DNA from: Streptomyces huiliensis | GTDB lineage: Bacteria > Actinomycetota > Actinomycetes > Streptomycetales > Streptomycetaceae | Length of the DNA: 64,000 nt | Assembly (NCBI RefSeq): GCF_020037025.1 | Contig: NZ_JAIQLH010000031.1 | Coordinates: forward strand, 34,012 to 98,011 | Reading direction: 5' to 3' | Shown: positions 1 to 8,745 of the stretch, piece by piece | Position numbering within the stretch: the stretch's first letter is position 1 | Layout of the letters: each line of letters starts with the position of its first letter | Notes under the pieces: generated by a model | The model's database searches: none | What the model was told of the DNA's origin: nothing | Seen by the model: only the letters and a program-made list of their open reading frames with translations | Made by a program: the position numbers and the translations under genes

Positions 1-2
1 CA

Positions 3-1175
3 TGGGCTCACCGCACAATCATCAGGCCATTCAACAATCACGAGTTTGACGCAGACTTCCTCCTACATCTGGATGAGGTGGAGGACTGGAAGTCAAAAGA
101 CTACTTGAGGGAGGTCCGGGCCGCGTTCAAGCGATCCGCCACCTACAAGTCGAAGGTAACCAAGAAGAACCGGTGCTGCCGCATCGTCTACGCAGGCGAC
201 TGCCACGTCGACGTGGTGCCCTACATCACTCTGGCGGACGGCCGCGAGGTTATCGTCAACTACGCCGAGAATGATTTCGAAGATACCAACCCTCAGGGAT
301 TTACGGATTGCATGAAGGAGAAGGATAGCCTGGCCAACGGCCAACTGCGGCGCGTCATCCGGCTGATGAAGTACGTCCGAGACTACAAGCAGACCTTCAG
401 CGTACCGTCCGTAATTCTCACGACTCTGCTTGGCGAACGAATCCAAACCTGGCACGAAGCTACGCGCTACAGCGACACTCCCACAGCTCTAAAGGTAATT
501 CTGGCCGATCTGAGCGCTTGGCTAGACCTGCACCCGCTCATGCCGAACCTCGCCGACCCAAGCTGTCCGGAGACAACGTTCAACCACCGCTGGAACCAGG
601 AGCAATACGAGAACTTCCGAAAGAAGATCAAGCTGTATAGCTCATGGGCAACCGAGGCATATGACGAGGAGGGCAAAGCGCTGAGCCTTGCAGCATGGCA
701 GCGCGTCTTTGGCGACTCGTTCCAGCAACCGAGCTCGGCTCAGAAGTCTCTGACGGCATCCTCGGATATTCAACCGACCCGCGAAGCTCGTGCCCCGCAC
801 GAGCAGTACATCGAAGAGTTTGGCTTCAGCTGGCGAGGAGGGTACAAAGTACGGATCAACGCTCAGGTTCTCCCGAAGAGTGGTTTTCGGAACGGCCCCC
901 TACGCCGTCTCCGTCGAGTGAGCGTCTTTCAGAGCCTGCGCTTCACAATCACCACCGATGTTCCAGAGCCGTACGACCTCTATTGGAAGGTCAGGAATCG
1001 CGGCCCCGAAGCCGCTGCGCGCGATCAACTCCGAGGCGCGATCATTCTCGATGAAGACCGAAGCAGAACCCGCGAAGAGTCAACATCTTGGAAAGGACAA
1101 CACTATGTGGAGGTCTACATCGTCAAAAACGGCCGTGTCCTAGCCACTGATCATCACGACGTCATCATCAGCTGA
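3..1175 (+). CDS. CBASS-type CD-NTase with AGS-C sensor domain (5' end cut by window)
   Basis: This is the 3' part of a nucleotidyltransferase of the CD-NTase (SMODS) superfamily, which makes cyclic oligonucleotide second messengers in CBASS anti-phage defence. The reading frame is open from base 3, upstream of the first internal ATG at 78. Its first residues contain the catalytic pair FDADF, and the third carboxylate follows in HVDVVPYI. A helical OAS-like region comes next. The last ~110 residues match the AGS-C sensor domain, with WKVRNRG, LRGAI and HYVEVYIVK. The N-terminal GS motif lies before the window, so length and start are unknown. The partner effector is not visible and may lie upstream. 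GC content is lower than in the neighbours, which fits horizontal transfer. Confidence 0.8.
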   Translation, partial: WAHRTIIRPFNNHEFDADFLLHLDEVEDWKSKDYLREVRAAFKRSATYKSKVTKKNRCCRIVYAGDCHVDVVPYITLADGREVIVNYAENDFEDTNPQGFTDCMKEKDSLANGQLRRVIRLMKYVRDYKQTFSVPSVILTTLLGERIQTWHEATRYSDTPTALKVILADLSAWLDLHPLMPNLADPSCPETTFNHRWNQEQYENFRKKIKLYSSWATEAYDEEGKALSLAAWQRVFGDSFQQPSSAQKSLTASSDIQPTREARAPHEQYIEEFGFSWRGGYKVRINAQVLPKSGFRNGPLRRLRRVSVFQSLRFTITTDVPEPYDLYWKVRNRGPEAAARDQLRGAIILDEDRSRTREESTSWKGQHYVEVYIVKNGRVLATDHHDVIIS

Positions 1176-1337
1176 GCTCAGGCGCCCGCCGGACCCGGCA
1201 CTGCGCTGGCGTCCATCAGCAGGCATCGGGTTTGCGCCCCGCCGGAGCTGCCGAACACACGGCCCGGAAGGGAACATTCGTACGCGACGCGTGACCCGTG
1301 CGCGGGACGTGCGGGATGCGTGCGCCTACGCGCCCGC

Positions 1338-2792
1338 ATGGTGGCTGGCAAGTTGCGGCGCATGCCTACCCGACTGAGTGACGCAGCTTTCGACGAGCAG
1401 ACGTGGTCCTCGGGGCCGGTGCGCCGGGCCCTGTGGAACGTGACCTCGTCGGACATCGCGACGATCGTGTGCCCGACCTGCGGGGCTTCGCAGTACGCCC
1501 CCTGCCGGACCTTGCGGAACCGTCCGACCACGGCGCTGCACCATGGCCGCACCCTCCGCTATCTCAACGTCCGCTTCGCCCTCGACCTGCGCGAACCCCA
1601 TCACCGCAGCGTGCAGCGACGCAGCGGCCTCGGCCTTGATGCGGCGGGCCTGCGCACCGTGCGGATGCCGCACCCGCAGCCCTGGCGACTGCCCCTGCCG
1701 GAACTGTCGGACTTGATCAACGTCAGCTTCCTCGACCTGGCCAAAGTGGTGACCGCGCAGGCGTGCGGGGTACGCCGCACGGGTCTCGACGAGCTGCTGT
1801 ACGGCCCGGACCGTATCGAGCAGTGCATCGACGCCCTCACCTACGCGCTGTACGACCGGCAGATCAGACGCGAGATCCGGATCCTGTCCGGACAGTGTGA
1901 TGAGACGGCCCGGAATCTCAAGGTTCAGCAGCAGGCGGTGTGGCAGCAGTTGCGGGAAGCGGAGCGCCGCTTGAAGGCCCAGCGCGTCGAGGAGCTCACC
2001 ACCGCCGGAGTGCTCCCGTTCCCGCCCGCCACCGATGACTCCCGGCGTGTGGCACGCGCCTGGCTGGGCCGCTACCTCAGCGCCGAGAAGGACGCCCTGG
2101 TCCTCGAGTTCGCGACCGTGGCAGGGGTGCCCGCCGCGGCAACCGCGCCGATCCGCTGCATTCAGGAGAAGATCACCCGCTGCATCGACAACGGGTGGCT
2201 CATCGCACCGCTCAACGACGCCGTCCGCTGCGTCCTCGCACTCGACGAGTCGGCGTTTCGAAAGCGGCTGCTCACCGACGCCGGCCGCCAGGACGAACGC
2301 GATGACGTGCTGTGTCATCCCCTGGTACTCAACCGCTGGCGCGATCAGCTCAACGAGAGCCTGCGTGCCGTCGCCCCGGGCGCGGACAACCCACACACCA
2401 AGCACCTGACCGATCTGACCCGCACGCCGACTCCCCGCACCACCGTGCAGCTAAAGCAACTCCAAGCCCGGCGGCGACTGTTCGCGGCTCTGCTGCAGCG
2501 CCGCGCCGAGGCCGTACGCCTGATCACCGCGGTCAACGATGGGCTGTCCATCGCCGAGCGCGGCGATCCCAGCCATGCACTGCTGAAGCAAGCCGGCGAC
2601 CAGGCCTACAACGAGCTCGTACGTCGCCACCCGGATCTCTACCAGCGCATCCGTGCGCACCTGGCAGGGTTCGAGACGCGCTATGGGCGCCTGCAGACCC
2701 CCGGCTCGCGCACCCGGCTGCGCGAGCAGATCTTCGAGGAACTCGACCGCGCGGCAGTGCGGACGCCGGCCAGTGTGACCGTGCGGCGGTGA
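1338..2792 (+). CDS. Hypothetical protein with N-terminal zinc knuckle and long helical body
   Basis: I do not recognise this protein. Near the N-terminus it has a probable zinc knuckle, CPTCGASQYAPC followed by an HHGR segment. This C-x2-C-x6-C...H layout is common in short actinobacterial zinc-ribbon-like domains. The rest is about 400 residues rich in Arg, Leu, Ala and Glu, with predicted long helices and an amphipathic stretch around residues 185-215. No catalytic motif is evident. The start is uncertain: GTG at 1320 and ATGs at 1338 and 1362 are in frame, and none has a clear ribosome binding site. It lies alone between the CD-NTase gene and a putative membrane gene in the defence island, so a DNA-associated or defence role is only inference. 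Confidence 0.6.
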   Translation: MVAGKLRRMPTRLSDAAFDEQTWSSGPVRRALWNVTSSDIATIVCPTCGASQYAPCRTLRNRPTTALHHGRTLRYLNVRFALDLREPHHRSVQRRSGLGLDAAGLRTVRMPHPQPWRLPLPELSDLINVSFLDLAKVVTAQACGVRRTGLDELLYGPDRIEQCIDALTYALYDRQIRREIRILSGQCDETARNLKVQQQAVWQQLREAERRLKAQRVEELTTAGVLPFPPATDDSRRVARAWLGRYLSAEKDALVLEFATVAGVPAAATAPIRCIQEKITRCIDNGWLIAPLNDAVRCVLALDESAFRKRLLTDAGRQDERDDVLCHPLVLNRWRDQLNESLRAVAPGADNPHTKHLTDLTRTPTPRTTVQLKQLQARRRLFAALLQRRAEAVRLITAVNDGLSIAERGDPSHALLKQAGDQAYNELVRRHPDLYQRIRAHLAGFETRYGRLQTPGSRTRLREQIFEELDRAAVRTPASVTVRR

Positions 2793-2843
2793 GCTGACGC
2801 GATGCCGCGCGGGTAGCCGCATCGCGACCCGGTCCCCGCTCCT

Positions 2844-3401
2844 GTGGCCCGCCGCGGCCGACGGAGCGCGGACTGGGCGGGATTCGGGGCCGTGGCGGTA
2901 TCGCGTCGTTGGTGGGCGGTATTCGGCTGGCGGCGCACTTCCGCAGCACCTTCTGCGGGGGCACACTGGCTGAACGGAACCCGGCAGGCGGTCAGCGTCT
3001 GCGCAGCTCAGCCCGGCGCAGACACCGCTGCCTACGAGCGGGCGGCCGACTTGGTGCAGCGGGCCGAGGACTGCGTGGCCGCCGGGACCAGCCTCACCAC
3101 CCTCCTCGACCACACGGGCACCGGGGAAGGCGAGCCGTCGGGCGGCGGCTGGTCACCTGCCAGCGGGGCACCCGCAGGGCGCCGCGACTACGTCCTGGTC
3201 AAGCCGGTCGTGAAGTGGCACGTCCGGCTGCTGCTCACCAAGGTCAGCATGGTCTACCTGCTGGCCATCACCGCCTCCACAGTCGGCGTCGCCTACTCCA
3301 ACGGGCTGGGAGAAGGGTGGGCTGGCTGGCTCTACATCCGGGCACACGTCGGCTTCAGCATGATCTTTGCCGCGTACTGGGGCAGCGGCCGGCTGGACTG
3401 A
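2844..3401 (+). CDS. Hypothetical membrane protein, possibly truncated by an in-frame stop
   Basis: The N-terminal half is soluble and low in recognisable motifs. From about residue 125 it has two likely membrane helices, around KVSMVYLLAITASTVG and AHVGFSMIFAAYW. Translation stops at TGA 3399-3401. The same frame stays open after that stop and encodes further hydrophobic helices (next feature), so the gene may be a longer four-helix membrane protein broken by a nonsense mutation. The GTG start is weak, and the first ~80 codons look less convincingly coding than the rest. No family was recognised. Confidence 0.35.
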   Translation: MARRGRRSADWAGFGAVAVSRRWWAVFGWRRTSAAPSAGAHWLNGTRQAVSVCAAQPGADTAAYERAADLVQRAEDCVAAGTSLTTLLDHTGTGEGEPSGGGWSPASGAPAGRRDYVLVKPVVKWHVRLLLTKVSMVYLLAITASTVGVAYSNGLGEGWAGWLYIRAHVGFSMIFAAYWGSGRLD

Positions 3402-3437
3402 ACGGCCGGGGCGACCTGGATCGGTCCGCCACTCGTC

Positions 3438-3644
3438 GTGCTCATGGACGTGTGCATGGGCGCGCTGTTCCATGACGCCTGGCCGCTGCTGGCCTACTTC
3501 CCTCCAGCGTGGCTGGTGTGGCTCCTGTTCTGCGTCCCGGGTCTGGCGTGCCTCCCCTTCACCTGGCGCATCTGGTTCGGCCGGCCCCAGCCCCGGACGC
3601 CCGCGCAAGGCGAAACTCCCTCGCTCCGCAATGTGCCCTGGTAG
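3438..3644 (+). CDS. Small hydrophobic protein, or C-terminal remnant of the preceding gene
   Basis: This 68-codon frame is in phase with the upstream membrane gene, 36 nt after its stop codon. It contains two probable membrane helices (DAWPLLAYFPPAWLVWLLF and CVPGLACLPFTW) and then a short polar tail. It is either an independent small membrane protein starting at ATG 3438 or 3444, or the severed C-terminal half of the upstream gene. No clear Shine-Dalgarno sequence precedes it, which favours the remnant reading. Beyond it, to about 3862, I see no gene. Confidence 0.3.
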   Translation: MLMDVCMGALFHDAWPLLAYFPPAWLVWLLFCVPGLACLPFTWRIWFGRPQPRTPAQGETPSLRNVPW

Positions 3645-3862
3645 TGGCCTCCCGGCGTATCCGGCTGCGGTGACACATGCCGCACTGCCAGGCGGTCGGG
3701 TGGGAGCCGCCTGACGGCACGCCATGCCGGGCGCGCACACGTGCCCACCGACGGGCTGCGCCATCTTGCCTCTGCGCAGCGGCAGGAAAGGATCAGATAC
3801 TCGAATCTGGCACGGGCGCCCGAACGCTGCGTCCCCTTCGGGTGGGCCTTGCCTCCCTCAGG

Positions 3863-4126
3863 TCAGCGCTCGGATCCCGGAGGCTCGTGCCCCGTACACA
3901 GGGGATCCAGGAGTTCGCCCAGCGAAATGCCGAAGGCGTGGGCGAGGGCGTGCCAGGTACCGAGTGATCCGATGGTGCGACCCTGTTCGACCTCGGTGAG
4001 GGTGCGGCGCGACAGGCCGCTGCGGGCGGCGAGCTCGTCATAGCTCCAGCCCCGCTCGGAACGGTGCCGGGCGAGTGCCTGCCGGAGCGCCGTCGGGTCG
4101 GGGTCCGGCGGCGGAAAGATCGTCAC
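3863..4126 (-). CDS. XRE-family helix-turn-helix regulator
   Basis: This 87-residue protein is almost entirely one Cro/C1-type HTH. Residues ~27-49 (WSYDELAARSGLSRRTLTEV) form the HTH, followed by the usual helix pair TWHALAHAFGISLGELL. It has no sensory domain. It diverges from a small Cys-rich gene. The intergenic region between them carries three near-identical 17-bp repeats that are its likely operators, so autoregulation and repression of the divergent gene are expected. Small XRE plus small Cys-rich protein pairs recur in Streptomyces genomes, often on mobile DNA. Confidence 0.8.
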   Translation of the reverse strand: MTIFPPPDPDPTALRQALARHRSERGWSYDELAARSGLSRRTLTEVEQGRTIGSLGTWHALAHAFGISLGELLDPLCTGHEPPGSER

Positions 4127-4140
4127 CCAACCATCGGACG

Positions 4141-4223
4141 GTGCAGACCCCTGCCCTGACAGTGCAGACCCCTGCCCTATTTGTGGCGGTACGAAGACGC
4201 CCCGCGAGGGCAGAGGTCTGCAC
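4141..4223. promoter_or_regulatory. Three 17-bp operator-like repeats between divergent genes
   Basis: GTGCAGACCCCTGCCCT occurs at 4141-4157 and again at 4162-4178, start-to-start distance 21 bp (two helical turns). An inverted copy with one mismatch lies at 4207-4223. The array fills the gap between the XRE gene (minus) and the Cys-rich gene (plus). Most likely these are binding sites for the XRE protein. Confidence 0.7.
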
Positions 4224-4289
4224 TACTCTCTCCGCGCGTCGCCCGGGTCGAAGGCCGGCGACGATCTGATGACGGCTTGGAGGGATCCG

Positions 4290-4736
4290 ATGACCACCGC
4301 CCCACCCTCGCGCGCCTGGACGGTCACCATCAGCAGTCCGGCCGGGCGGCCCCTGCTGATGTGCAGCGCCTGCCCCGGACCGGACCCTGCGGCGAGTGTC
4401 CCGCGAGGGGAGGAGATGCGGCGGCATCTGGCGCGCCACGTACCGGAATCCGGCCTGGAGCCGCATCTACGTACGTGTCAGTGCCGCGAGCGGTTCTGCG
4501 TCTGGCACCGGCGCCAGGGCCCGTGCAACGGCGCCCTGCGGCTGGTGCTGATCCGGGCGGACCAGGGCCGGACCTGGCACCTCGCCGATGCTTGCGCCGC
4601 CTGCGCTGTCGCGATTCCGCAGGCGGCGACCGTCCCGGAGCCCCCTGCGCCGCACGGCCGGACAGCGCGCGACTCGCCGGCGACCGACGCCTCGTATGTG
4701 CTCGAAGAGCCCGGCGAGTGGACCGAATCGCTGTGA
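4290..4736 (+). CDS. Small Cys/His-rich hypothetical protein, partner of divergent XRE
   Basis: This protein of about 148 residues is not recognised. It contains several Cys/His clusters (CSAC, RTCQCRERFCVWHRR, DACAAC) that suggest structural zinc binding. The N-terminus has a short beta-rich stretch, AWTVTISSPAG. I chose ATG 4290 over the in-frame ATG 4269 because GGAGGGA sits six bases before it. It is transcribed away from the XRE gene through the three-repeat operator, so the two are probably co-regulated. The function is unknown; it could be an antitoxin-like or regulatory partner. Confidence 0.6.
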   Translation: MTTAPPSRAWTVTISSPAGRPLLMCSACPGPDPAASVPRGEEMRRHLARHVPESGLEPHLRTCQCRERFCVWHRRQGPCNGALRLVLIRADQGRTWHLADACAACAVAIPQAATVPEPPAPHGRTARDSPATDASYVLEEPGEWTESL

Positions 4737-4955
4737 ACACCGCCGCATCGCGGCCGTGACAGGGATCTGCATGGGCGGGTTCCAGAGCGGCCGGCCCGCT
4801 CACGCTGCCGCCAGCAGGGGTCAAGAGGCATCATCGGGATGCCGGACCCTGTGTCGGCTGGCCCCGTTGTGCGCGCCCGCGACGACAGAGGCGATTGTCA
4901 GACGCAGTCGCTAACCTTCTTTGATCTGAGTGGCGTTGGACGAACTGGGGATTCG

Positions 4956-7900
4956 ATGGTGCGGATGGACGGCGGTCGGTTAGCAGCCCGAGGGTTTCAG
5001 TACCAGTACCTGCGCACACTCGAAGCGATGTTGACCGCATCGGATCAGGAACGGATCCACGGCTGCCGGATCGAGGGGCCTACGGACACGACTTCGACCG
5101 CGGCGGTCGACGTGGTCGACTTCGACCTTGTCGACAGGGAAGGCGACTGTCTGCTCGCCGCGCAGGTCAAGAGCGCTTCGCCGGGACGCCAGGTCAGCGC
5201 CCCGGATGCCTTCACGATTCTGGCCGAGCTGGTCTGCAAGGTCGAGGCCGAGCGGTACGAGCTGATCACGGCTGCGGTGCCCGACCGTAACTGCCGGACC
5301 CTGGCCAAGATCCTCGATGCGCCGCCCGCTGACACCGATCAGCTCAAGTCGCAGCTGGCGCAGATGTTGCAGCGGGCTCCCTCAGCAGCGACCCGCCTCG
5401 AGGCATTGACCGGGCCGGACCTGGAGCGTCTTGCCCGCGCGCGGGTGGTGTGCGACGCCCGGGACGTGGAGGGCATCCGCCAAGACCTGCACGAGCGGCT
5501 GCGCAAGCGGCGGGCCCGCCATCGCGTCGGCCTCGGCAGCCGCTCCGCGGGCCTGATCACAGGGCATCTTCTCGCCGAGATCATGCGCCGCGCGGCCGAC
5601 CCCCACCAGGCGTACTGGAGCATCGCCGACTTCACCGACGCCGCGCTCGTCGAGGACGACGTGCTGGTGCGCGCGCTGGGGCGCCAGGACTGGGGCTGCG
5701 TGTTCGGCCCGCTCGCGCCCGTACCCGACGTACCCCGTCCTGACCTTCTCGCCGACATCACCGAAGCCCTGGCCCCGTCTGATCCGCGCGACCGTTCCGT
5801 CAACTCCTGTGTCCTGTCCGGCCTGTCGGGTATCGGGAAATCGAGCACGGCCGCCGCGTATGTAGCCGCACACGCCGACGCCTACGACCTCGTCCTGTGG
5901 GCCGAGGCCGCCACGGAAGAGTCCCTGGCCGGCTCCTTTCGGCGCATCTGGGGGCATCTGAACGGGCAGGCGCACGATACCCCCGCCGGCGCGAGCACCC
6001 CGTACCTGCGGGAACAGGTCCACGAGCTGCTCGCGGCGCTGCCCGGACGCTGGCTGCTCGTCTTCGACGACGCCACCCCCGACGGGGTCGATGCGTGGAT
6101 CCCGCGGCTGGGGCGTGGCGATGTGCTATTCACATCCATCGACAGCGCCAACTGGCACGGCCTGCCCCGCGTCGGCCTGTCACCGATGGACCATGCCCAG
6201 GCAGTCGACCTCCTCACCCGTCGCCTCCGGTTGAACGCCGACACCGCGGCCGTTCACCGGGAAGACCTGGACGCTCTGGCCGAGACGCTGGAGGGGTGGC
6301 CTCTGGCCATCGAGCTGGCCTGCGGATACATGCGCACCTGCCAGATCCCCGTCGAACGACTGGGCACCTTCCGTACCCTCCTGCTCGATCGGGCCCTGGC
6401 CGACAAGAGATCCAAGCCATCGGGCTATCCGCGGACCCTGGCAGCCACCGTCGAGCTGAGCCTGGAGCGACTGGCCCGCAACACGGCCGACGACAGCCAC
6501 TTCTCCCTCCCGGTACGGGAACTTCTCGGGTTCCTGTGCAACTTCGCCGCCCAGCGCATTCCGGTGCACCTGGCGATGGCCTGCGCGTTCATCCCGCCCG
6601 ACCTCGTCCCCGCAGGCAAGGAAGCCGTCGTGGTGGACGAGGCCACTGTCCCGGTCAGGGAGATGATCCGGTCGCTGATCCAGGTGTCCTTCGTCCGCTA
6701 CGACGAGCCGCTCGCCTCCCGCCATTCCGAGATCGCCGGCAGCGACGACACCGTGTCGATGAACACTGTCCTGCAGCATCTGCTGCGCCAACACCGCGCC
6801 CACGGCGCCCAGGTGGAGACGGCACTCTCCCGCAGCGCCTTCCACACCGCGCGCTGGCTCGGCGCGGCCCTCGACTTCGACGACGCCGACCGGGCCTGGG
6901 AGATCGCCCCGCACGCGGCGGCCCTGGCCGGCCACATCCAGGACATGCAGGTCAAGGACAACGACACCGCGCTCCTGATCGGCAACCTCGCCGGATTCGA
7001 GTACATCCAGGGGCAGATGGACCAGGCAACGCGGCTGCTGCACCTGGAACTGGACTGGCTTCAGGAACTGGCCGACCCCAACAAGCTCCTGATCGCGCAG
7101 ACCCGCATCTCGCTGGCCCAGATGTACGCGCACCACAGCATCTCCGATCCGGTGGAGCAGGTGGTGAACCTGCTGTCGCCGCTCGTGGAGTACGTCGAGC
7201 ACCTGCCCAAGGAGCAGGACGGCGAGAACGCGGCCGCGCTGTTGGCAACGCAGGCCCGCATCCTCCTGCACAACCTTGCCGACTCCCGCCCCGACAACCC
7301 TCACCTACAGCCCGTGCTGGACGCCTTCACCCGACTGTCCGATCAGCTGCCCCAGACCTCGGCGGTCAGCGAGCGGCTCGGAGCCGAGCGGATCGCCCGC
7401 CTGTTCGGCGACGGAGATCTGCAGGGTGTCGAACACGCCGCCCGCGACCAGCTCCCCCCTCCCCACCACACCCACGCCCGTTCCTTCTACGCCGCCGAGA
7501 TCCAGCGCCACCTCATCGAAGCGCTCGTCTACCAGCGCCGCTGGGCAGAGGCCGAAGCGGAGTTCGAGGCCTTCCTCCCCTACACCGGACCCCGGTCGCT
7601 GTACCGCTCCTCCGTCCAGGACTTCGTCCACAACATTGGGCTCGCCTGCGCCCTGGCATGGATCGAATCCGCCGACGACCACGCCGCGGCGCTGCTGCGC
7701 CGCGTGCTGACCGAGTGCGGCATCGAGCATCTCGATGCCGCACTGCGCGAGCATGAGCGAGCCCGGTTCACCCTCCTCAAGGCGGTCGACGCCGCCGCCC
7801 ACCACGACGCCGACGCCTTCATCGCCCTGACCGTCGAGCTGCGCGACAAGTCCTTCGACATCGACGGCATCAATCCGACCGCGCCCTGGGAACGCCTCAT

Positions 7901-8618
7901 GATGGCGCTGCTGGAACGGGTCACGGCTATGACCAGCAAGCAGATCCACGACCATGCCCACGCAGCCGGCGAGGCACTCTTCGACGAAGAGCGCATTCTC
8001 CCCGAACAGCGCGCGTATCTCCGCCAGATCGTCGAAGCGGCGGTGGCCGATGTGCACTGCGCCCTTAGCGGGCGGCCACCCCTCCAGGCGATCGGCGTCA
8101 TCCGCGATCCGCGCACTGTCGCCGACGGGGCGCGCCCTCCGAGGACCCCCATCGTGCTGATGGAGCCGCGTCACATGCTCACCGCCACGGCCGCGGTCGG
8201 GGTGCCCGCCATGGAGTACCAAGTCCACCGGATCAGCAGCGCAGGCTTTCGTCGGATGATCCCCGAGGCCCCGTCCGTCCCCTTCCTGCCCGGATGGCGG
8301 TTGCGCCAGCGCGGCAACCACATGGAACTGCGTGACCCAGAGGGCACCGTCTGGGCCCGCGCCCTGACCAGCCTGCCGCCCCGGTGGAACGATGCGGCCG
8401 CCGCCAGCAAACGGGTCCTGGTGGTTTACGGATTCGGATTCACTCTGGAGGAGCCACCCGAGCGGCGCCCGGCGTTCGCTTCCCCGCAGGCCTTCGCGGA
8501 GCACTTCCACACGGCGGCCACTTCCGGGATGCTGACGGCCGCGTTCGTCGAGTGGGACGCTGTGCGGCCCCGCAAGCAGACCTCCCGCCAGCAGGGCCGC
8601 AAGCGGCGCAAACGCTGA
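4956..8618 (+). CDS. STAND NTPase with N-terminal PD-(D/E)xK nuclease and helical-repeat sensor
   Basis: A ~1220-residue signal-transduction NTPase whose layout is typical of prokaryotic NLR-like (Avs-type) antiviral proteins. Residues ~8-75 look like a restriction-endonuclease-fold effector: GFQYQYLRTLEAML, an acidic strand VDVVDFDL (D52/D55), then Q70-V-K72. An NB-ARC module follows, with P-loop GLSGIGKS at ~289-296, a Walker B-like strand WLLVFDDA, and the EGWPLAIEL motif that corresponds to the GLPL box. The C-terminal ~600 residues are helical and TPR-like and presumably sense the trigger. ATG 4956 is preferred over upstream starts because the conserved domain begins just after it. The gene stands alone, convergent with the amyloid-motif operon. 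Nuclease activation on phage sensing is inferred from the family. Confidence 0.75.
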   Translation: MVRMDGGRLAARGFQYQYLRTLEAMLTASDQERIHGCRIEGPTDTTSTAAVDVVDFDLVDREGDCLLAAQVKSASPGRQVSAPDAFTILAELVCKVEAERYELITAAVPDRNCRTLAKILDAPPADTDQLKSQLAQMLQRAPSAATRLEALTGPDLERLARARVVCDARDVEGIRQDLHERLRKRRARHRVGLGSRSAGLITGHLLAEIMRRAADPHQAYWSIADFTDAALVEDDVLVRALGRQDWGCVFGPLAPVPDVPRPDLLADITEALAPSDPRDRSVNSCVLSGLSGIGKSSTAAAYVAAHADAYDLVLWAEAATEESLAGSFRRIWGHLNGQAHDTPAGASTPYLREQVHELLAALPGRWLLVFDDATPDGVDAWIPRLGRGDVLFTSIDSANWHGLPRVGLSPMDHAQAVDLLTRRLRLNADTAAVHREDLDALAETLEGWPLAIELACGYMRTCQIPVERLGTFRTLLLDRALADKRSKPSGYPRTLAATVELSLERLARNTADDSHFSLPVRELLGFLCNFAAQRIPVHLAMACAFIPPDLVPAGKEAVVVDEATVPVREMIRSLIQVSFVRYDEPLASRHSEIAGSDDTVSMNTVLQHLLRQHRAHGAQVETALSRSAFHTARWLGAALDFDDADRAWEIAPHAAALAGHIQDMQVKDNDTALLIGNLAGFEYIQGQMDQATRLLHLELDWLQELADPNKLLIAQTRISLAQMYAHHSISDPVEQVVNLLSPLVEYVEHLPKEQDGENAAALLATQARILLHNLADSRPDNPHLQPVLDAFTRLSDQLPQTSAVSERLGAERIARLFGDGDLQGVEHAARDQLPPPHHTHARSFYAAEIQRHLIEALVYQRRWAEAEAEFEAFLPYTGPRSLYRSSVQDFVHNIGLACALAWIESADDHAAALLRRVLTECGIEHLDAALREHERARFTLLKAVDAAAHHDADAFIALTVELRDKSFDIDGINPTAPWERLMMALLERVTAMTSKQIHDHAHAAGEALFDEERILPEQRAYLRQIVEAAVADVHCALSGRPPLQAIGVIRDPRTVADGARPPRTPIVLMEPRHMLTATAAVGVPAMEYQVHRISSAGFRRMIPEAPSVPFLPGWRLRQRGNHMELRDPEGTVWARALTSLPPRWNDAAAASKRVLVVYGFGFTLEEPPERRPAFASPQAFAEHFHTAATSGMLTAAFVEWDAVRPRKQTSRQQGRKRRKR

Positions 8619-8745
8619 CACGCGGCCCGTTCACCGAACTCGACCACACCAGACCGGGCGCGGTCTCATTGACCGTCGTGGCGACGGTGCGCGCTGCCCC
8701 CGCGCACGGCGCCCTCGCCGTCGTTCACCTCTCGACGCGAGGCGG

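Noticed and set aside
3153..3764. 203-codon minus-strand open frame over the membrane gene
   Set aside because: Its composition is that of a shadow frame, and the opposite strand has convincing hydrophobic helices.
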